This document shows, piece by piece, positions 17,357 to 26,348 of a stretch of DNA of 64,000 bases. A program made the translations under genes and the position numbers. Location of the stretch: the NCBI RefSeq assembly GCF_042682915.1, contig NZ_JBHUIW010000007.1, positions 107,863 through 171,862 on the forward strand, given 5' to 3'. The stretch's first letter is position 1, and every line of letters begins with the position of its first letter. The notes under the pieces were generated by a model. The model was not told the DNA's origin. It did not search any database and worked only from the letters and a program-made list of their open reading frames with translations. The DNA comes from Rhodoplanes azumiensis. GTDB lineage: Bacteria; Pseudomonadota; Alphaproteobacteria; Rhizobiales; Xanthobacteraceae.

Positions 17357-18253
17357 TCAGCCCAGTCCGACCTTCTTGAAGGCGCGGCTGATCCACGAGC
17401 CCTTGTTCTCGGACGGCTCGAAGCCGCCGCCCTTCACCAGGTTGTAGGCGTCCTTGTACCAGACACTGTCCGGGAAGTTGTGGCCGAGCACGGCGGCCGC
17501 GGTCTGCGCCTCGCTCGCGATGCCGAGCATCATGTAGCACTCGGTGAGCCGCATCAGCGCCTCCTCGACGTGCCGGGTCGTCTGATACTGCGTCACCACC
17601 ACCTTGAAGCGGTTGATGGCGCCGATGAAGTTCTTCTTCTGCATGTAGTAGCGCGCGACCTCCATCTCCTTGGCGGCGAGATGGTCGCGGCCGACCTCGA
17701 TCTTCTTGCGGGCCTGCGCGGCGTATTCCGAGGTCGGGTACTTGCGGATGACCTCCTCCAGCGCCTGGATCGCCTTCTCGGTGCGGGTCTGGTCGCGGGT
17801 CACGTCCGGGATCTGGTCGTAGTACGAGGCGCCGATCAGGTACTGGGCGTAGGCGACGTCCGGGCTGCCCGGATGCATCGTGACGTAGCGCTTGGCGGCG
17901 CCGATCGCCTCGTCGTACTGGCGCGTCTCGTAGTACGAATACGCGGTCATCAGGAGCGACTTGCGGGCCCACTCCGAATAGGGGTGCTGGCGGTCGACCT
18001 CCTCGAACTTCTTCACCGCCTCCTTGGGCGCGTTCTTCTCGTTCAGGAGGAAGACGCCCTCGTTGTAGAGCTTTTCGGCCGGAAGATCGGGTCCGAGATC
18101 GTCGTCGTTGCCGCCGAACAGGTTCGAGAGGCTGCTGCAACCGCCGAGAATCACCAGAACGGGCAGCAGCGCGATGAGGCGGCGCAGCCCGGCGCGGCCG
18201 CCTGCGGACCGGCCCGGGCGCGACGCGGCGCGCGATGTCGACGTTGAAAGCAC
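17357..18253 (-). CDS. bamD: Outer membrane assembly lipoprotein BamD
   Basis: This lipoprotein of the BAM complex acts at the periplasmic face of the outer membrane. The signal peptide ends in the lipobox LVILGGC, followed by SSLSNLF. The mature part has about five tetratricopeptide-type repeats (for example AEKLYNEGVFLLNE, AQYLIGASYYDQ and YAAQARKKIEVG). I chose the GTG at 18253 because no ATG precedes the lipobox in a sensible distance and GGGGGA lies about 7 nt upstream; the N-region is Arg-rich. This gives 298 residues, close to the family's usual size. It lies between lpxC and recN, the standard position. Confidence 0.9.
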   Translation of the reverse strand: MLSTSTSRAASRPGRSAGGRAGLRRLIALLPVLVILGGCSSLSNLFGGNDDDLGPDLPAEKLYNEGVFLLNEKNAPKEAVKKFEEVDRQHPYSEWARKSLLMTAYSYYETRQYDEAIGAAKRYVTMHPGSPDVAYAQYLIGASYYDQIPDVTRDQTRTEKAIQALEEVIRKYPTSEYAAQARKKIEVGRDHLAAKEMEVARYYMQKKNFIGAINRFKVVVTQYQTTRHVEEALMRLTECYMMLGIASEAQTAAAVLGHNFPDSVWYKDAYNLVKGGGFEPSENKGSWISRAFKKVGLG

Positions 18254-18435
18254 CGAAGTCCCCCGTGAGACGCGTCGCGCGGCCGCCCGTCCTGGCCGTG
18301 ATCCTGGACGCCGAACATCCCCTGTCGGGGCGGACTCAACCCCGACATTCGGCCGGGAATGTGGCGGGAGGGGTTCGCGGCGGGGCTCGCCGGGGGACAT
18401 GCGTCCCGCCGGACACGCTCGTCCGGGCCGATTCG

Positions 18436-19392
18436 TCAGGACACGTCGGCGCTGTAGGCCGGGGCGGCGATGCCGGTGGTCAGCTCGGCGCGGCCGCGCA
18501 CCGTGGTGCGGGCGAGCGCGGTGGCGTCGACCATGGTCCAGGCGGTCGGATCGGCCATCAGGGCCGAGATGACCGCGTGGTTGAGCTTGTGCCCGCCGCG
18601 CACCGAGCGGTACATGCCGAGCAGCGGCGCACCGGCCAACGCGAGGTCGCCGATCGCGTCGAGCGCCTTGTGGCGGACGAACTCGTCGGCCCAGCGCAGG
18701 CCGTCCGGGTTGAGGATGCGATTCTCGGCGACCACGAGGGTGTTCTCGAAGCTGGCGCCGAGCGCGTAGCCGGCGCTCCACAGCTTCGCCACGTCGCTCA
18801 TGAAGCCGAACGTGCGGGCGCGGGCGATCTCACGGCGGAAATGGAGCGGATCGAGGTCGAAGGCCATCGCCTGGCGACCGATCAGCGGGTGCTCGAAGGC
18901 GATCTCGATCTCGAAGCGCATGCCGCGGTCGTAGGGGCGCAGCTCGCCGTAGGAACGGCCGTCGGCGACCCGGACCGGCTTGAGAACCTTGATCCAGCGG
19001 CGCGGCGCCGCCGTCGTCTCCAGGCCGACCCGGTCGATCGCCGCGACGAAGTCCTCGGCGCTGCCGTCCATGATCGGCATCTCGGGACCGTCGATCTCGA
19101 TGATGGCGTTGTCGACGCCCAGCCCCGCCAGGGTGGCGAGCACGTGCTCGGCGGTCGAGCACAGCGGGCCGGTCGCGTCGCCGATCACGGTGGCGAAGTC
19201 GGTCGCCACCACGCAGCGGACGTCGGCCTTCACCTCGCGGTCGGGCTTGCCGTCGCTGCCCGGGCGCACGAACCGGATGCCGGTGCCGGGACCGGCCGGG
19301 TGCAGCGTCAGGGTGGCGGGCACGCCGGAGTGAACGCCGATCCCCGATACGGTCACGTCGGAGCGCAGCGTCGTCTGTCGGCCGGATTTCAT
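18436..19392 (-). CDS. lpxC: UDP-3-O-acyl-N-acetylglucosamine deacetylase
   Basis: This zinc enzyme carries out the committed step of lipid A synthesis in the cytoplasm. The 318-residue protein has the zinc and catalytic residues of the family: H83 (AEHVLATLAGLG), H241 and D245 in FVRHKALDAIGD, and H268 in RGGHKLNH. The segment ARTFGFMSDV near residue 191 is also typical. The ATG at 19392 opens the conserved N-terminus; the longer upstream frame is out of character. A terminator-like hairpin downstream of ftsZ suggests lpxC is transcribed mainly from its own promoter in the 665-base gap. Confidence 0.95.
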   Translation of the reverse strand: MKSGRQTTLRSDVTVSGIGVHSGVPATLTLHPAGPGTGIRFVRPGSDGKPDREVKADVRCVVATDFATVIGDATGPLCSTAEHVLATLAGLGVDNAIIEIDGPEMPIMDGSAEDFVAAIDRVGLETTAAPRRWIKVLKPVRVADGRSYGELRPYDRGMRFEIEIAFEHPLIGRQAMAFDLDPLHFRREIARARTFGFMSDVAKLWSAGYALGASFENTLVVAENRILNPDGLRWADEFVRHKALDAIGDLALAGAPLLGMYRSVRGGHKLNHAVISALMADPTAWTMVDATALARTTVRGRAELTTGIAAPAYSADVS

Positions 19393-20057
19393 GTGAACCG
19401 TCCCAATCCCAAAAAACTCTAGCGCGCCGCGATGCGCGGCAGTCCGTTCAAGTTTTTCCCCCACGGGACGCGATGTTCGGATCCTCGTCAGCCCGTCGCT
19501 TGTCACGCGCGCGTGGCTGCCCCGTCGAGGCCCAAGTCTGTCCCCGTGCCGAGTGAACATTAACCGTCTGATCCGTAACGGCCAACTCACGCTTTCTTAC
19601 CGATTGTTACCTGATTTTCGAGCGCTTTCGACCGGGTTTCGGCCACGAAATCAGAGGACAACTGTCCTGTTCCGCAGCTTTGTCGCTTGACGCTGGCGGC
19701 TTCCCCACACCGTCCCACCAGGGCGGCGGGACGGTCCGCCGGAGGCGCGATGGGCCTGAGCGGCGCGTGCCGCAGGTGCTTCGTGGCGAATCGGCGGCGG
19801 GCGAATCACGCTCGCGCCACGACTGGCTCGCGCGAAGATCGTCCTGTCTGCGGAACGCGCGCCCGGCGCGCGCCCGGCGACGATCGAACGGCACCAGCCC
19901 CCCCCCCCCCCGCCCCGCGCCTCGGCTCCGAAAAATGGAATGGCCGGGCACGAGGCCCGGCCATTCGGTGCAGACCATCCGGAGGCAGGTCGGACGGTCC
20001 GCAGGCGGCCCGTCGCAGGCGGCGCGCCGAGGCGGACGGCGCTCCGCCCCCTGGACC
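19393..20057. other. Long ftsZ-lpxC intergenic region
   Basis: These 665 bases separate ftsZ from lpxC (both minus). They hold the ftsZ terminator (19931-19965), a run of 14 C at 19898-19911, a 14-bp inverted repeat AGGACA-N2-TGTCCT near 19652-19665, and an AT-richer stretch at about 19555-19620 that may carry the lpxC promoter. Open frames here have no recognisable product. Confidence 0.5.
19931..19965 (-). terminator. Rho-independent terminator after ftsZ
   Basis: An 11-bp perfect stem (19939-19949 with 19955-19965, AATGGCCGGGC) with a 5-base loop is followed on the minus strand by CCATTTTT. It lies about 95 bases past the ftsZ stop. Confidence 0.8.
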
Positions 20058-21854
20058 CTAGTTCGCCTGCCGGCGCAGGAACGCCGGGATGTCGAGCTGG
20101 TCGTCGTCGTGCTGCGGGCCCGGCTGGGGAGCCGGACGGCCGTGCAGATCGAGACCCTGCGGCGCCTGCGGGCCCGGAGCGGGCCGGCGGGCATAGTCGG
20201 AGATCGGATCGGCCGCGCGGCCGACCGGCGGCATCGGCGGCATGCGGGGCGCCATCGGGCGCTCGGCCGGCATCGCCGGACGGGCCGCCTTCGGCGCCTC
20301 GACCGGGCGCGGCGCCTCCTCGGCCGTGCGACCGAGGCCGACGGCGGCGAGCCGCTGCAGCAGGGTCAGGCGGCGCTTCTCGGGGTGCTCCTCGCCCATC
20401 GGATCGGCGCCGCGCTGGGCGCGCAGCTCGTTCTGGGCCGGCAGCGGCAGCTCGTCGATGCGCGGCATGCGGGCCGGCCGGCCGGCCGGCCGCTCCGGCT
20501 GCGGCGGGATGAACACCTTGGGCGGCGCCTCGTGCGACTCGACCGGGGTCTCCTGGGCCATCGCGTCCGGGTAGAAGGTCGGCTTCGGCTGCTGGATCGG
20601 CCGGATGGTGACGTCCTCGATCTCGCGCGGGATCAGCGCGTCGGCGACCGCCGCGGTGGCGACGGCGTCGATCGACGGCGCGGCCGGCTCGGCCGGGATC
20701 AGCGGCTGGACGGCGGCCGGGGTGGCCTGCTCGAGCCGCTCGGCGATCCGCTTGTTGTCGGCGCGCAGCCGGTGGGCGAGCTCGGCGATGCGCGACTCGT
20801 GCGCCGCGGCCGCCTGGCTGTCCGGGGTGCGCGACGTGAAGGCCTCGACGGCCGGCACCGGCGCATGGTGCTGGCTCGCGCCGATCATCGCCGGGTCGAC
20901 CCCGGTCGCCACCACGGAGACGCGGATGACGCCCTCGAGGGTCTCGTCGAAGGTGGCGCCGACGATGATGTTGGCGTCGGCGTCGACCTCCTCGCGGATG
21001 CGGGTCGCGGCCTCGTCGACCTCGTAGAGGGTGAGATCCTTGCCGCCCGTGATCGAGATCAGGAGCCCGCGGGCGCCTTTCATCGACACGTCGTCGATCA
21101 GCGGGTTGGCGATCGCGGCCTCGGCGGCGCGCAGCGCGCGCTTCTCGCCGGTCGCCTCGCCGGTGCCCATCATCGCCTTGCCCATCTCGCGCATCACGGC
21201 GCGGACGTCGGCGAAGTCGAGATTGATCAGGCCTTCCTTGACCATCAGGTCGGTGATGCAGCCGACGCCCGAGTAGAGCACCTGGTCGGCCATCGCGAAG
21301 GCGTCCGCGAAGGTCGTCTTCTCGTTGGCGATCCGGAACAGGTTCTGGTTCGGGATGATGATGAGGGTGTCGACCACCTTCTGCAGCTCGGAGATGCCGC
21401 TGTCGGCGAGCCGCATGCGGCGCTGGCCCTCGAAGTGGAACGGCTTGGTGACGACGCCGACCGTCAGGATGCCGAGCTCGCGGGCCGCGCGGGCGACGAC
21501 GGGCGAGGCGCCCGTGCCGGTGCCGCCGCCCATGCCGGCGGTGACGAACACCATGTGGGCGCCGGTGAGATGATCACGAATCTCGTCGATCACCTCCTCG
21601 GCGGCGGCGCGGCCGACATCCGGCTGCGAGCCGGCGCCCAGCCCCTCGGTCGCCTGCACGCCCATCTGGATGATGCGCTCGGCCTCGGACATGGTCAGCG
21701 CCTGAGCATCGGTGTTGGCGACGACGAAGTCGACGCCCTGCAGCCCGGCCCGGATCATGTTGTTGACGGCGTTGCCGCCGGCACCGCCCACCCCGAACAC
21801 GGTGATCCGCGGCTTCAGTTCCCGAATGTCCGGGATCTTCAGATTGATGCTCAT
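20058..21854 (-). CDS. ftsZ: Cell division GTPase FtsZ with long C-terminal linker
   Basis: This tubulin homologue forms the cytokinetic ring. The GTPase core (about 1-320) has the GGAGGNAV motif near residue 24, the GGGTGTG signature at 109-115 and the T7-loop region LINLDFADVRAVM near 205. The C-terminal linker runs from about 320 to 585 and is rich in Pro, Ala, Arg and Glu. It ends in the conserved peptide LDIPAFLRRQAN (587-598) that binds FtsA and other partners. At 598 residues it is much longer than the enterobacterial protein, as is common in alphaproteobacteria. It lies 88 bases after ftsA and is followed by a terminator. Confidence 0.97.
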   Translation of the reverse strand: MSINLKIPDIRELKPRITVFGVGGAGGNAVNNMIRAGLQGVDFVVANTDAQALTMSEAERIIQMGVQATEGLGAGSQPDVGRAAAEEVIDEIRDHLTGAHMVFVTAGMGGGTGTGASPVVARAARELGILTVGVVTKPFHFEGQRRMRLADSGISELQKVVDTLIIIPNQNLFRIANEKTTFADAFAMADQVLYSGVGCITDLMVKEGLINLDFADVRAVMREMGKAMMGTGEATGEKRALRAAEAAIANPLIDDVSMKGARGLLISITGGKDLTLYEVDEAATRIREEVDADANIIVGATFDETLEGVIRVSVVATGVDPAMIGASQHHAPVPAVEAFTSRTPDSQAAAAHESRIAELAHRLRADNKRIAERLEQATPAAVQPLIPAEPAAPSIDAVATAAVADALIPREIEDVTIRPIQQPKPTFYPDAMAQETPVESHEAPPKVFIPPQPERPAGRPARMPRIDELPLPAQNELRAQRGADPMGEEHPEKRRLTLLQRLAAVGLGRTAEEAPRPVEAPKAARPAMPAERPMAPRMPPMPPVGRAADPISDYARRPAPGPQAPQGLDLHGRPAPQPGPQHDDDQLDIPAFLRRQAN

Positions 21855-21942
21855 GGCTGCCTCTTCGATGCGGGGGCGTGCGCGACGCCCGCGGGGTCCG
21901 TCGGTCCGCCACCGACGGGGTTCGGGAATCCATCGCCGGTCG

Positions 21943-23262
21943 TCAGAAGCTCTCGCGCAGCCATCGTCCGACCCGTGTGAAATATCCGCTGGCGCCCGCC
22001 GACGTGCGATGCGTCCGACGCGGATCGAAATGCTCCAGGTGCGCCACCTGGGGATAGACCAGGAGGCCGGCGGCGACCGCGAAGGCCGCCCCCTTGGCGC
22101 CGTCCGGCAGGCCGGCGACGCCGAGCGGCCGCCCCACCCGGACCGGCCGCCCGAGAACTCGCGCGGCGAGCTCGGTAAATCCGGTCAGCTCGCTCGCCCC
22201 GCCGGTGACGATGACGCGCCCGCGCGGTTCGGCGGCGAACGGCGACGCCGCCAGGCGGTCGCGGACCATCTCCAGAATCTCCTCGACACGCGGCTTGATG
22301 ATGCGTGTCAGGGTCGCCCGGGAGACGAACTGGGGCGGCTCGCGGTCGTCGCCCGGAACCGCCGGGACGGCGATCATGTCGCGGTCGTCCATCGCGCCAC
22401 CCAGCACATTGCCATAGAGCGTCTTGATTCGCTCGGCGTCCGGCACGGCCGCCGAGAGTCCGCGGGCCAGATCCATCGTGACGTGATGGCCGCCGAGCGC
22501 GAAGCCGTCGGCATGCACGAAACGCCCGCCGGTGAAGACCGCGAGCGTCGTCGTGCCCGCGCCCATGTCGACCACGGCGGCGCCGAGCTCCGCCTCGTCG
22601 TCGGCCAGCGCCGCCAGGGCTGCGACATAAGGACTCGCCACCATGGCTTCGACCGAGAGATGACACCGCTCGATCGCCAGCATCAGGTTGCGGGCCGCCG
22701 CCGCCTCGGCGGTGAGGACGTGCATGTCGACGCCGAAGCGCTGGCCCAGCATGCCGCGCGGATCGCGGATGCCGCGCTCGTGGTCGATCGTGTAGCCGAT
22801 CGGCACCGAATGGAGGACGACGCGGCCCGGCCGCACCGAGGAGCGGCTGCCGGCGGCGAGCACGCGGGCGATGTCGCCCTCGCGCACCGTGCCGGGCACG
22901 TCGACCGAGGCGGCGAACAACTCGCTCGACGGCCGGCCGGCCGACAGCGACACGATCACGGCCTCGACCTGGCAGCGGCCGGTGCGCTCGGCGAGATCGA
23001 CGGCGTGGCGGATCGCCACCTCGGCCTCGGCGAGATCGACGACGCCGCCGGCCTTGAGGCCGCGCGACTCCGTGTGGCTGAAGCCGATCACGTCGATCGC
23101 GTGGGTGCGGCGGCGCAGCACCTCCTGAGGGGGCTGCGGCGTGAGCCGCGCGATCAGGCAGGCGATCTTCGAGGTGCCGACGTCGAGCGCGGCGACGACC
23201 GCGCTGCGCCGCGGCGCCAGCGGCTTCATCTTGGGGGCGAGACCGAACTGGAGATCGCTCAT
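21943..23262 (-). CDS. ftsA: Cell division protein FtsA
   Basis: This actin-like ATPase tethers FtsZ to the membrane. The 439-residue protein begins its fold with AALDVGTSKIACLIA (about 24-38). It then has the 1C domain, the second phosphate motif VVDMGAGTTTLAVF near 235 and VIVTGGASELTGF near 365. The C-terminal amphipathic helix GYFTRVGRWLRESF is the membrane-targeting sequence. The start at 23262 overlaps the ftsQ stop by four bases (ATGA), and the two are likely translationally coupled. Confidence 0.96.
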   Translation of the reverse strand: MSDLQFGLAPKMKPLAPRRSAVVAALDVGTSKIACLIARLTPQPPQEVLRRRTHAIDVIGFSHTESRGLKAGGVVDLAEAEVAIRHAVDLAERTGRCQVEAVIVSLSAGRPSSELFAASVDVPGTVREGDIARVLAAGSRSSVRPGRVVLHSVPIGYTIDHERGIRDPRGMLGQRFGVDMHVLTAEAAAARNLMLAIERCHLSVEAMVASPYVAALAALADDEAELGAAVVDMGAGTTTLAVFTGGRFVHADGFALGGHHVTMDLARGLSAAVPDAERIKTLYGNVLGGAMDDRDMIAVPAVPGDDREPPQFVSRATLTRIIKPRVEEILEMVRDRLAASPFAAEPRGRVIVTGGASELTGFTELAARVLGRPVRVGRPLGVAGLPDGAKGAAFAVAAGLLVYPQVAHLEHFDPRRTHRTSAGASGYFTRVGRWLRESF

Positions 23263-24341
23263 GCGGCGCCTCCCTTCGGCTTCGGCTTCTTGGCCTTCTG
23301 GGCCTCCTCGCGGGCCTGGAAGGCGCCGTCGGAAAGCCGCACGGTCACGCGGTCGGGCAGTCTGAGGTCGATCATCACGATGTCGCGGGACAACAGCTTC
23401 TTGTCCTGCTCGAGCGCAGCGAGCTGGTCGAGGGCGCGCGGCACCTCGGTCTCCGGCAGGCGGACGTCGATGCCGTTCTTGAGCTTCAGGTTCCAGCGCC
23501 GCTCGGCGACCAGCACGGCGGCGGCGACCTGGTCGCGCAATCCAGGATGGCGGTCGAGCGCACCCAGGAAGGCGCGGGCGCGGGTGTCGGCGCCGGTGCC
23601 GACCACGAAGGGCAGCGCCATCACGCCGCGCGACACATAGGCCTCGAGCACGGTGCCGTCGTCGGCGATGACGTGGACCTGGCCGTCCTTCTGCCACAGC
23701 GCGAACGCCTGGCGCTCGACGATCTCGATGGCGACCCGGTCCGGGTAGAGCTTCTGCACGGTCGCCTCGGCGACCCACGGATTGGCGCGCAGGCGGGCGC
23801 GCGCGTCGGCGGCATCGAGGAACAGGAGCGAGCTGCGCCCGGTGATGCCGGCGATCGCCAGCACCTCGTCACGCGACAGGTGCTTGTGGCCGGTGAGCGC
23901 GACGCCGGTGATGCGGAAGCCGACGGCGTTCGCCGCCATGTCGCGGACGTCGGCGACGGCGCCGAGCACGACCGGGAGGTGATCGCCGCGGACGACGCCG
24001 AAGCCGATGCTGGAGAGGATGATGGCGGCCGTCGCGGCCGCCCCGCCCCAGCGCGGCCAGCGCTCGGCCAGCGCGACGACCTGGTCGATGCGCCGCTCGA
24101 TGGCGGCGAGCGGGCCGAAGCTCGCGAAACGGCCCTCCGGCCGGCGGGCCGACGGGCGGCGGCGGCGCGCCGCCCTGTTCACGGAATACTTGTCGCGCGG
24201 CTTGCCGCCGGCCTTGGCACCCGCCTTGGCGCCGAACCAGATACCGAAGTTGAAGCCGGATTTGGCGCCGGCGCGCGGACGCGTCGAACCGCCGGGCGTT
24301 CGCCCGGTCAGCGGTTCAAAGACGCGTCCCCCACCATCCAT
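23259..24341 (-). CDS. ftsQ: Cell division protein FtsQ
   Basis: This bitopic inner-membrane protein links early and late divisome parts. The 360-residue product has a long basic cytoplasmic N-terminus (1-98), one membrane segment at about 99-118, a POTRA domain (about 142-212, beginning FRITGVALTGHKHLS) and the FtsQ C-terminal domain with LPETEVPRALDQLAAL. The C-terminal tail is Lys-rich. The chosen ATG at 24341 overlaps the ddl reading frame by 34 bases. An internal start is possible because the N-terminal 70 residues are low-complexity, including a KAGAKAGGKP repeat. Confidence 0.92.
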   Translation of the reverse strand: MDGGGRVFEPLTGRTPGGSTRPRAGAKSGFNFGIWFGAKAGAKAGGKPRDKYSVNRAARRRRPSARRPEGRFASFGPLAAIERRIDQVVALAERWPRWGGAAATAAIILSSIGFGVVRGDHLPVVLGAVADVRDMAANAVGFRITGVALTGHKHLSRDEVLAIAGITGRSSLLFLDAADARARLRANPWVAEATVQKLYPDRVAIEIVERQAFALWQKDGQVHVIADDGTVLEAYVSRGVMALPFVVGTGADTRARAFLGALDRHPGLRDQVAAAVLVAERRWNLKLKNGIDVRLPETEVPRALDQLAALEQDKKLLSRDIVMIDLRLPDRVTVRLSDGAFQAREEAQKAKKPKPKGGAA

Positions 24342-25228
24342 TCGACCAACTCTTCGAACGCGATGCCCGCATGCGCGGCCATCTCGGGCACCAGCGAGGT
24401 CTCGGTCATGCCGGGCTGGGTGTTCACCTCCAGGCAGAACAGCCCGTCGGTGCCCTCCAGGCGGTCGTCGAACCGGAAGTCGGCCCGGCTGACGCCCCGG
24501 CAGCCGAGTGCAAGGTGCGCTCGGAGAGCCAGTGTTCGGACGTGTTGGTAAACATTCGGTTTAATTTCGGCCGGCAAGACGTGCCGCGAGCCCCCCGGCG
24601 CGTACTTGGCCGTGTAGTCGTAAAAGATGACATTGGGAACGATTTCAATGACATCGAGGGCACGATCGCCGATCACGGCACACGTTAACTCTTTCCCAAC
24701 GATGTAGCGTTCGCACAACACCTGCTCGCCGTAGGACCAGTCCGTCCGGGTGAGCTCCTGGGGCGGGTGCTCGTGCTGCTCGGTGACGATGAAGACACCG
24801 ACGCTCGACCCTTCGCAGATCGGCTTGATGACGTAGGGACGCGGCAGCGCGTGCTCCTTGGCGGCCTGGAGCCGATCCACCGTGAGGCCCTCCGGCACCG
24901 GAACACCGGCGGCGGCGAGCACCACCTTGGCCGTGTCCTTCTGCATGGCGAGCGCCGAGGAGAGCACGCCGGAGTGGCTGTAGGGGATCTGCAGCACCTC
25001 CAGGATGCCCTGGATGGTGCCGTCCTCGCCGGGCCGGCCGTGCAGCAGGTTGAGGGCGACGTCCGGCGCCACCGCGCTCAGCACCGCCGCGATGTCGCGG
25101 CCGACGTCGATCCGGGTGACCTTGTAACCGCGCGACTCGAGCGCGGCCGCGCAGGCGGCGCCCGAGCGCAGGCTGACCTCGCGCTCCGACGACCAGCCTC
25201 CCATCAGGACGGCGACGTGCTTGGACAT
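24308..25228 (-). CDS. ddl: D-alanine--D-alanine ligase
   Basis: This ATP-grasp enzyme makes D-Ala-D-Ala for the peptidoglycan stem. The 306-residue protein shows LMGGWSSEREVSLRSG near the start, the LHGRPGEDGTIQG segment near 63-75, YVIKPICEGSSVGV (ATP-binding lysine) near 132, and the metal-binding end FCLEVNTQPGMTETSL near 271. It is the DdlB type found in dcw clusters, between murB and ftsQ. The region about 24500-24700 uses more AT-rich codons than the flanking parts of the gene. Confidence 0.95.
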   Translation of the reverse strand: MSKHVAVLMGGWSSEREVSLRSGAACAAALESRGYKVTRIDVGRDIAAVLSAVAPDVALNLLHGRPGEDGTIQGILEVLQIPYSHSGVLSSALAMQKDTAKVVLAAAGVPVPEGLTVDRLQAAKEHALPRPYVIKPICEGSSVGVFIVTEQHEHPPQELTRTDWSYGEQVLCERYIVGKELTCAVIGDRALDVIEIVPNVIFYDYTAKYAPGGSRHVLPAEIKPNVYQHVRTLALRAHLALGCRGVSRADFRFDDRLEGTDGLFCLEVNTQPGMTETSLVPEMAAHAGIAFEELVEWMVGDASLNR

Positions 25229-25376
25229 GGCTCTCGTCTTTCGTTCGATTGGCCGCGCCGACCCGTCCGGGCTGACGCCTCCCGGGCGTCACGCCCCGGC
25301 TCGATGCTCGCGGAAGGACGTGGGTGCTCCGGGCCGATTGCGGGTCGTCGCGATTCGGGCGCACGGGCGAGTGGTA

Positions 25377-26303
25377 TCACGTCGGCGCGGGCACGCCGAT
25401 CCGCTTGATCTCCCATTCGAGCGTGACGCCAGAGGTCTCCTTCACGCGGCGCCGCACCGTCTCGCCCAGCGTCTCGATGTCGGCGGCCGTGGCATTGCCG
25501 CGGTTGATGAGAAAGTTGCAGTGCAGCTCGGAGACCTGGGCGTCGCCGACGACGAGGCCGCGGCAACCGGCGGCGTCGACGAGCTGCCAGGCCTTCCGAC
25601 CCGGCGGGTTCTTGAAGGTCGAGCCGCCGGTGCGGCTCTTGATCGGCTGCGTCGCCTCGCGCGACTCGGTGATCTTCTCCATCGCGGCAGCGATCTCGGC
25701 CGGATCGCCGGGCGTGCCCTGGAACAGCGCGCTGGTGAAGACGACGTCGTCGGCGACACCGCAGTGGCGATAGGTGAAATGCATGTCGGCATTGCCGAGG
25801 ACATGGATGCGGCCGGCACGGTCGACGCCGCGCGCCTCTATAAGGACGTCCTTGGTCTCGCCCCCGTAGGCGCCACCGTTCATGCGCAGCGCGCCGCCGA
25901 CCGAGCCGGGGATGCCGCGGAAGAAGGCGAGGCCGGCGAGGCCGGCGTCCTGCGCGGCGCGCGCCACCTTCACGTCGGGCACGCCGGAGCCGGCGCGGAT
26001 GCGATGCCCCTCCTCGACCGTGATCTCGGAGAAGCCGCGGCCGAGCCTGATCACGACGCCCGGCACGCCGCCGTCGCGCACGATCAGGTTGGAGCCGAGC
26101 CCGAGCATGGTCACCGGCATGTCGGCGGGCAGCCGCGCGAGCAGATAAGCGAGGTCGTCCTCGTCGGCCGGCACCACCATGACCTGGGCCGGCCCGCCGA
26201 CCCGGAACCAGGTGAGCGGCGCCAGCGGCTCGTTCGCCGTCATCCGCCCGCGGAAGTCGGGCAACAGGTCACGAAGGGCGGGGAGGAGATCGGGGAACAT
26301 CAT
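25377..26303 (-). CDS. murB: UDP-N-acetylenolpyruvoylglucosamine reductase
   Basis: This FAD enzyme completes UDP-MurNAc synthesis with NADPH. The 308-residue type II protein has TWFRVGGPAQ, the FAD-binding GLGSNLIVRDGG near residue 68, RMNGGAYG near 140, the catalytic serine in RTGGSTFKNPPG near 225, and INRGNATAADIE near the C-terminus with the final glutamate in TLEWEIKRIG. Two adjacent ATG codons begin the frame; either could be used. Its upstream neighbour is not murC but the two-gene lower-GC module ending at 26349, 45 bases away. Confidence 0.95.
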   Translation of the reverse strand: MMFPDLLPALRDLLPDFRGRMTANEPLAPLTWFRVGGPAQVMVVPADEDDLAYLLARLPADMPVTMLGLGSNLIVRDGGVPGVVIRLGRGFSEITVEEGHRIRAGSGVPDVKVARAAQDAGLAGLAFFRGIPGSVGGALRMNGGAYGGETKDVLIEARGVDRAGRIHVLGNADMHFTYRHCGVADDVVFTSALFQGTPGDPAEIAAAMEKITESREATQPIKSRTGGSTFKNPPGRKAWQLVDAAGCRGLVVGDAQVSELHCNFLINRGNATAADIETLGETVRRRVKETSGVTLEWEIKRIGVPAPT

Positions 26304-26348
26304 CGTCCAAGGTGCGAGAGGATCATTGTCGAGGAATCCACTCTCCGC

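Noticed and set aside
18318..18355. Hairpin TGTCGGGG/CCCCGACA between bamD and lpxC as a terminator
   Set aside because: An 8-bp stem with no T-tract on the minus strand; it may be chance in such GC-rich sequence.
19555..19580. Possible CtrA sites (TTAA near lpxC, also 45419-45440 and 50938-50958)
   Set aside because: Only half sites; the second TTAA at the required N7 spacing is missing or has two mismatches in each case.
23259..24341. ftsQ as a frameshifted or fused gene because of its long N-terminus
   Set aside because: Long basic N-terminal tails are common in alphaproteobacterial FtsQ; the membrane segment, POTRA and C-terminal domain are all in one frame.
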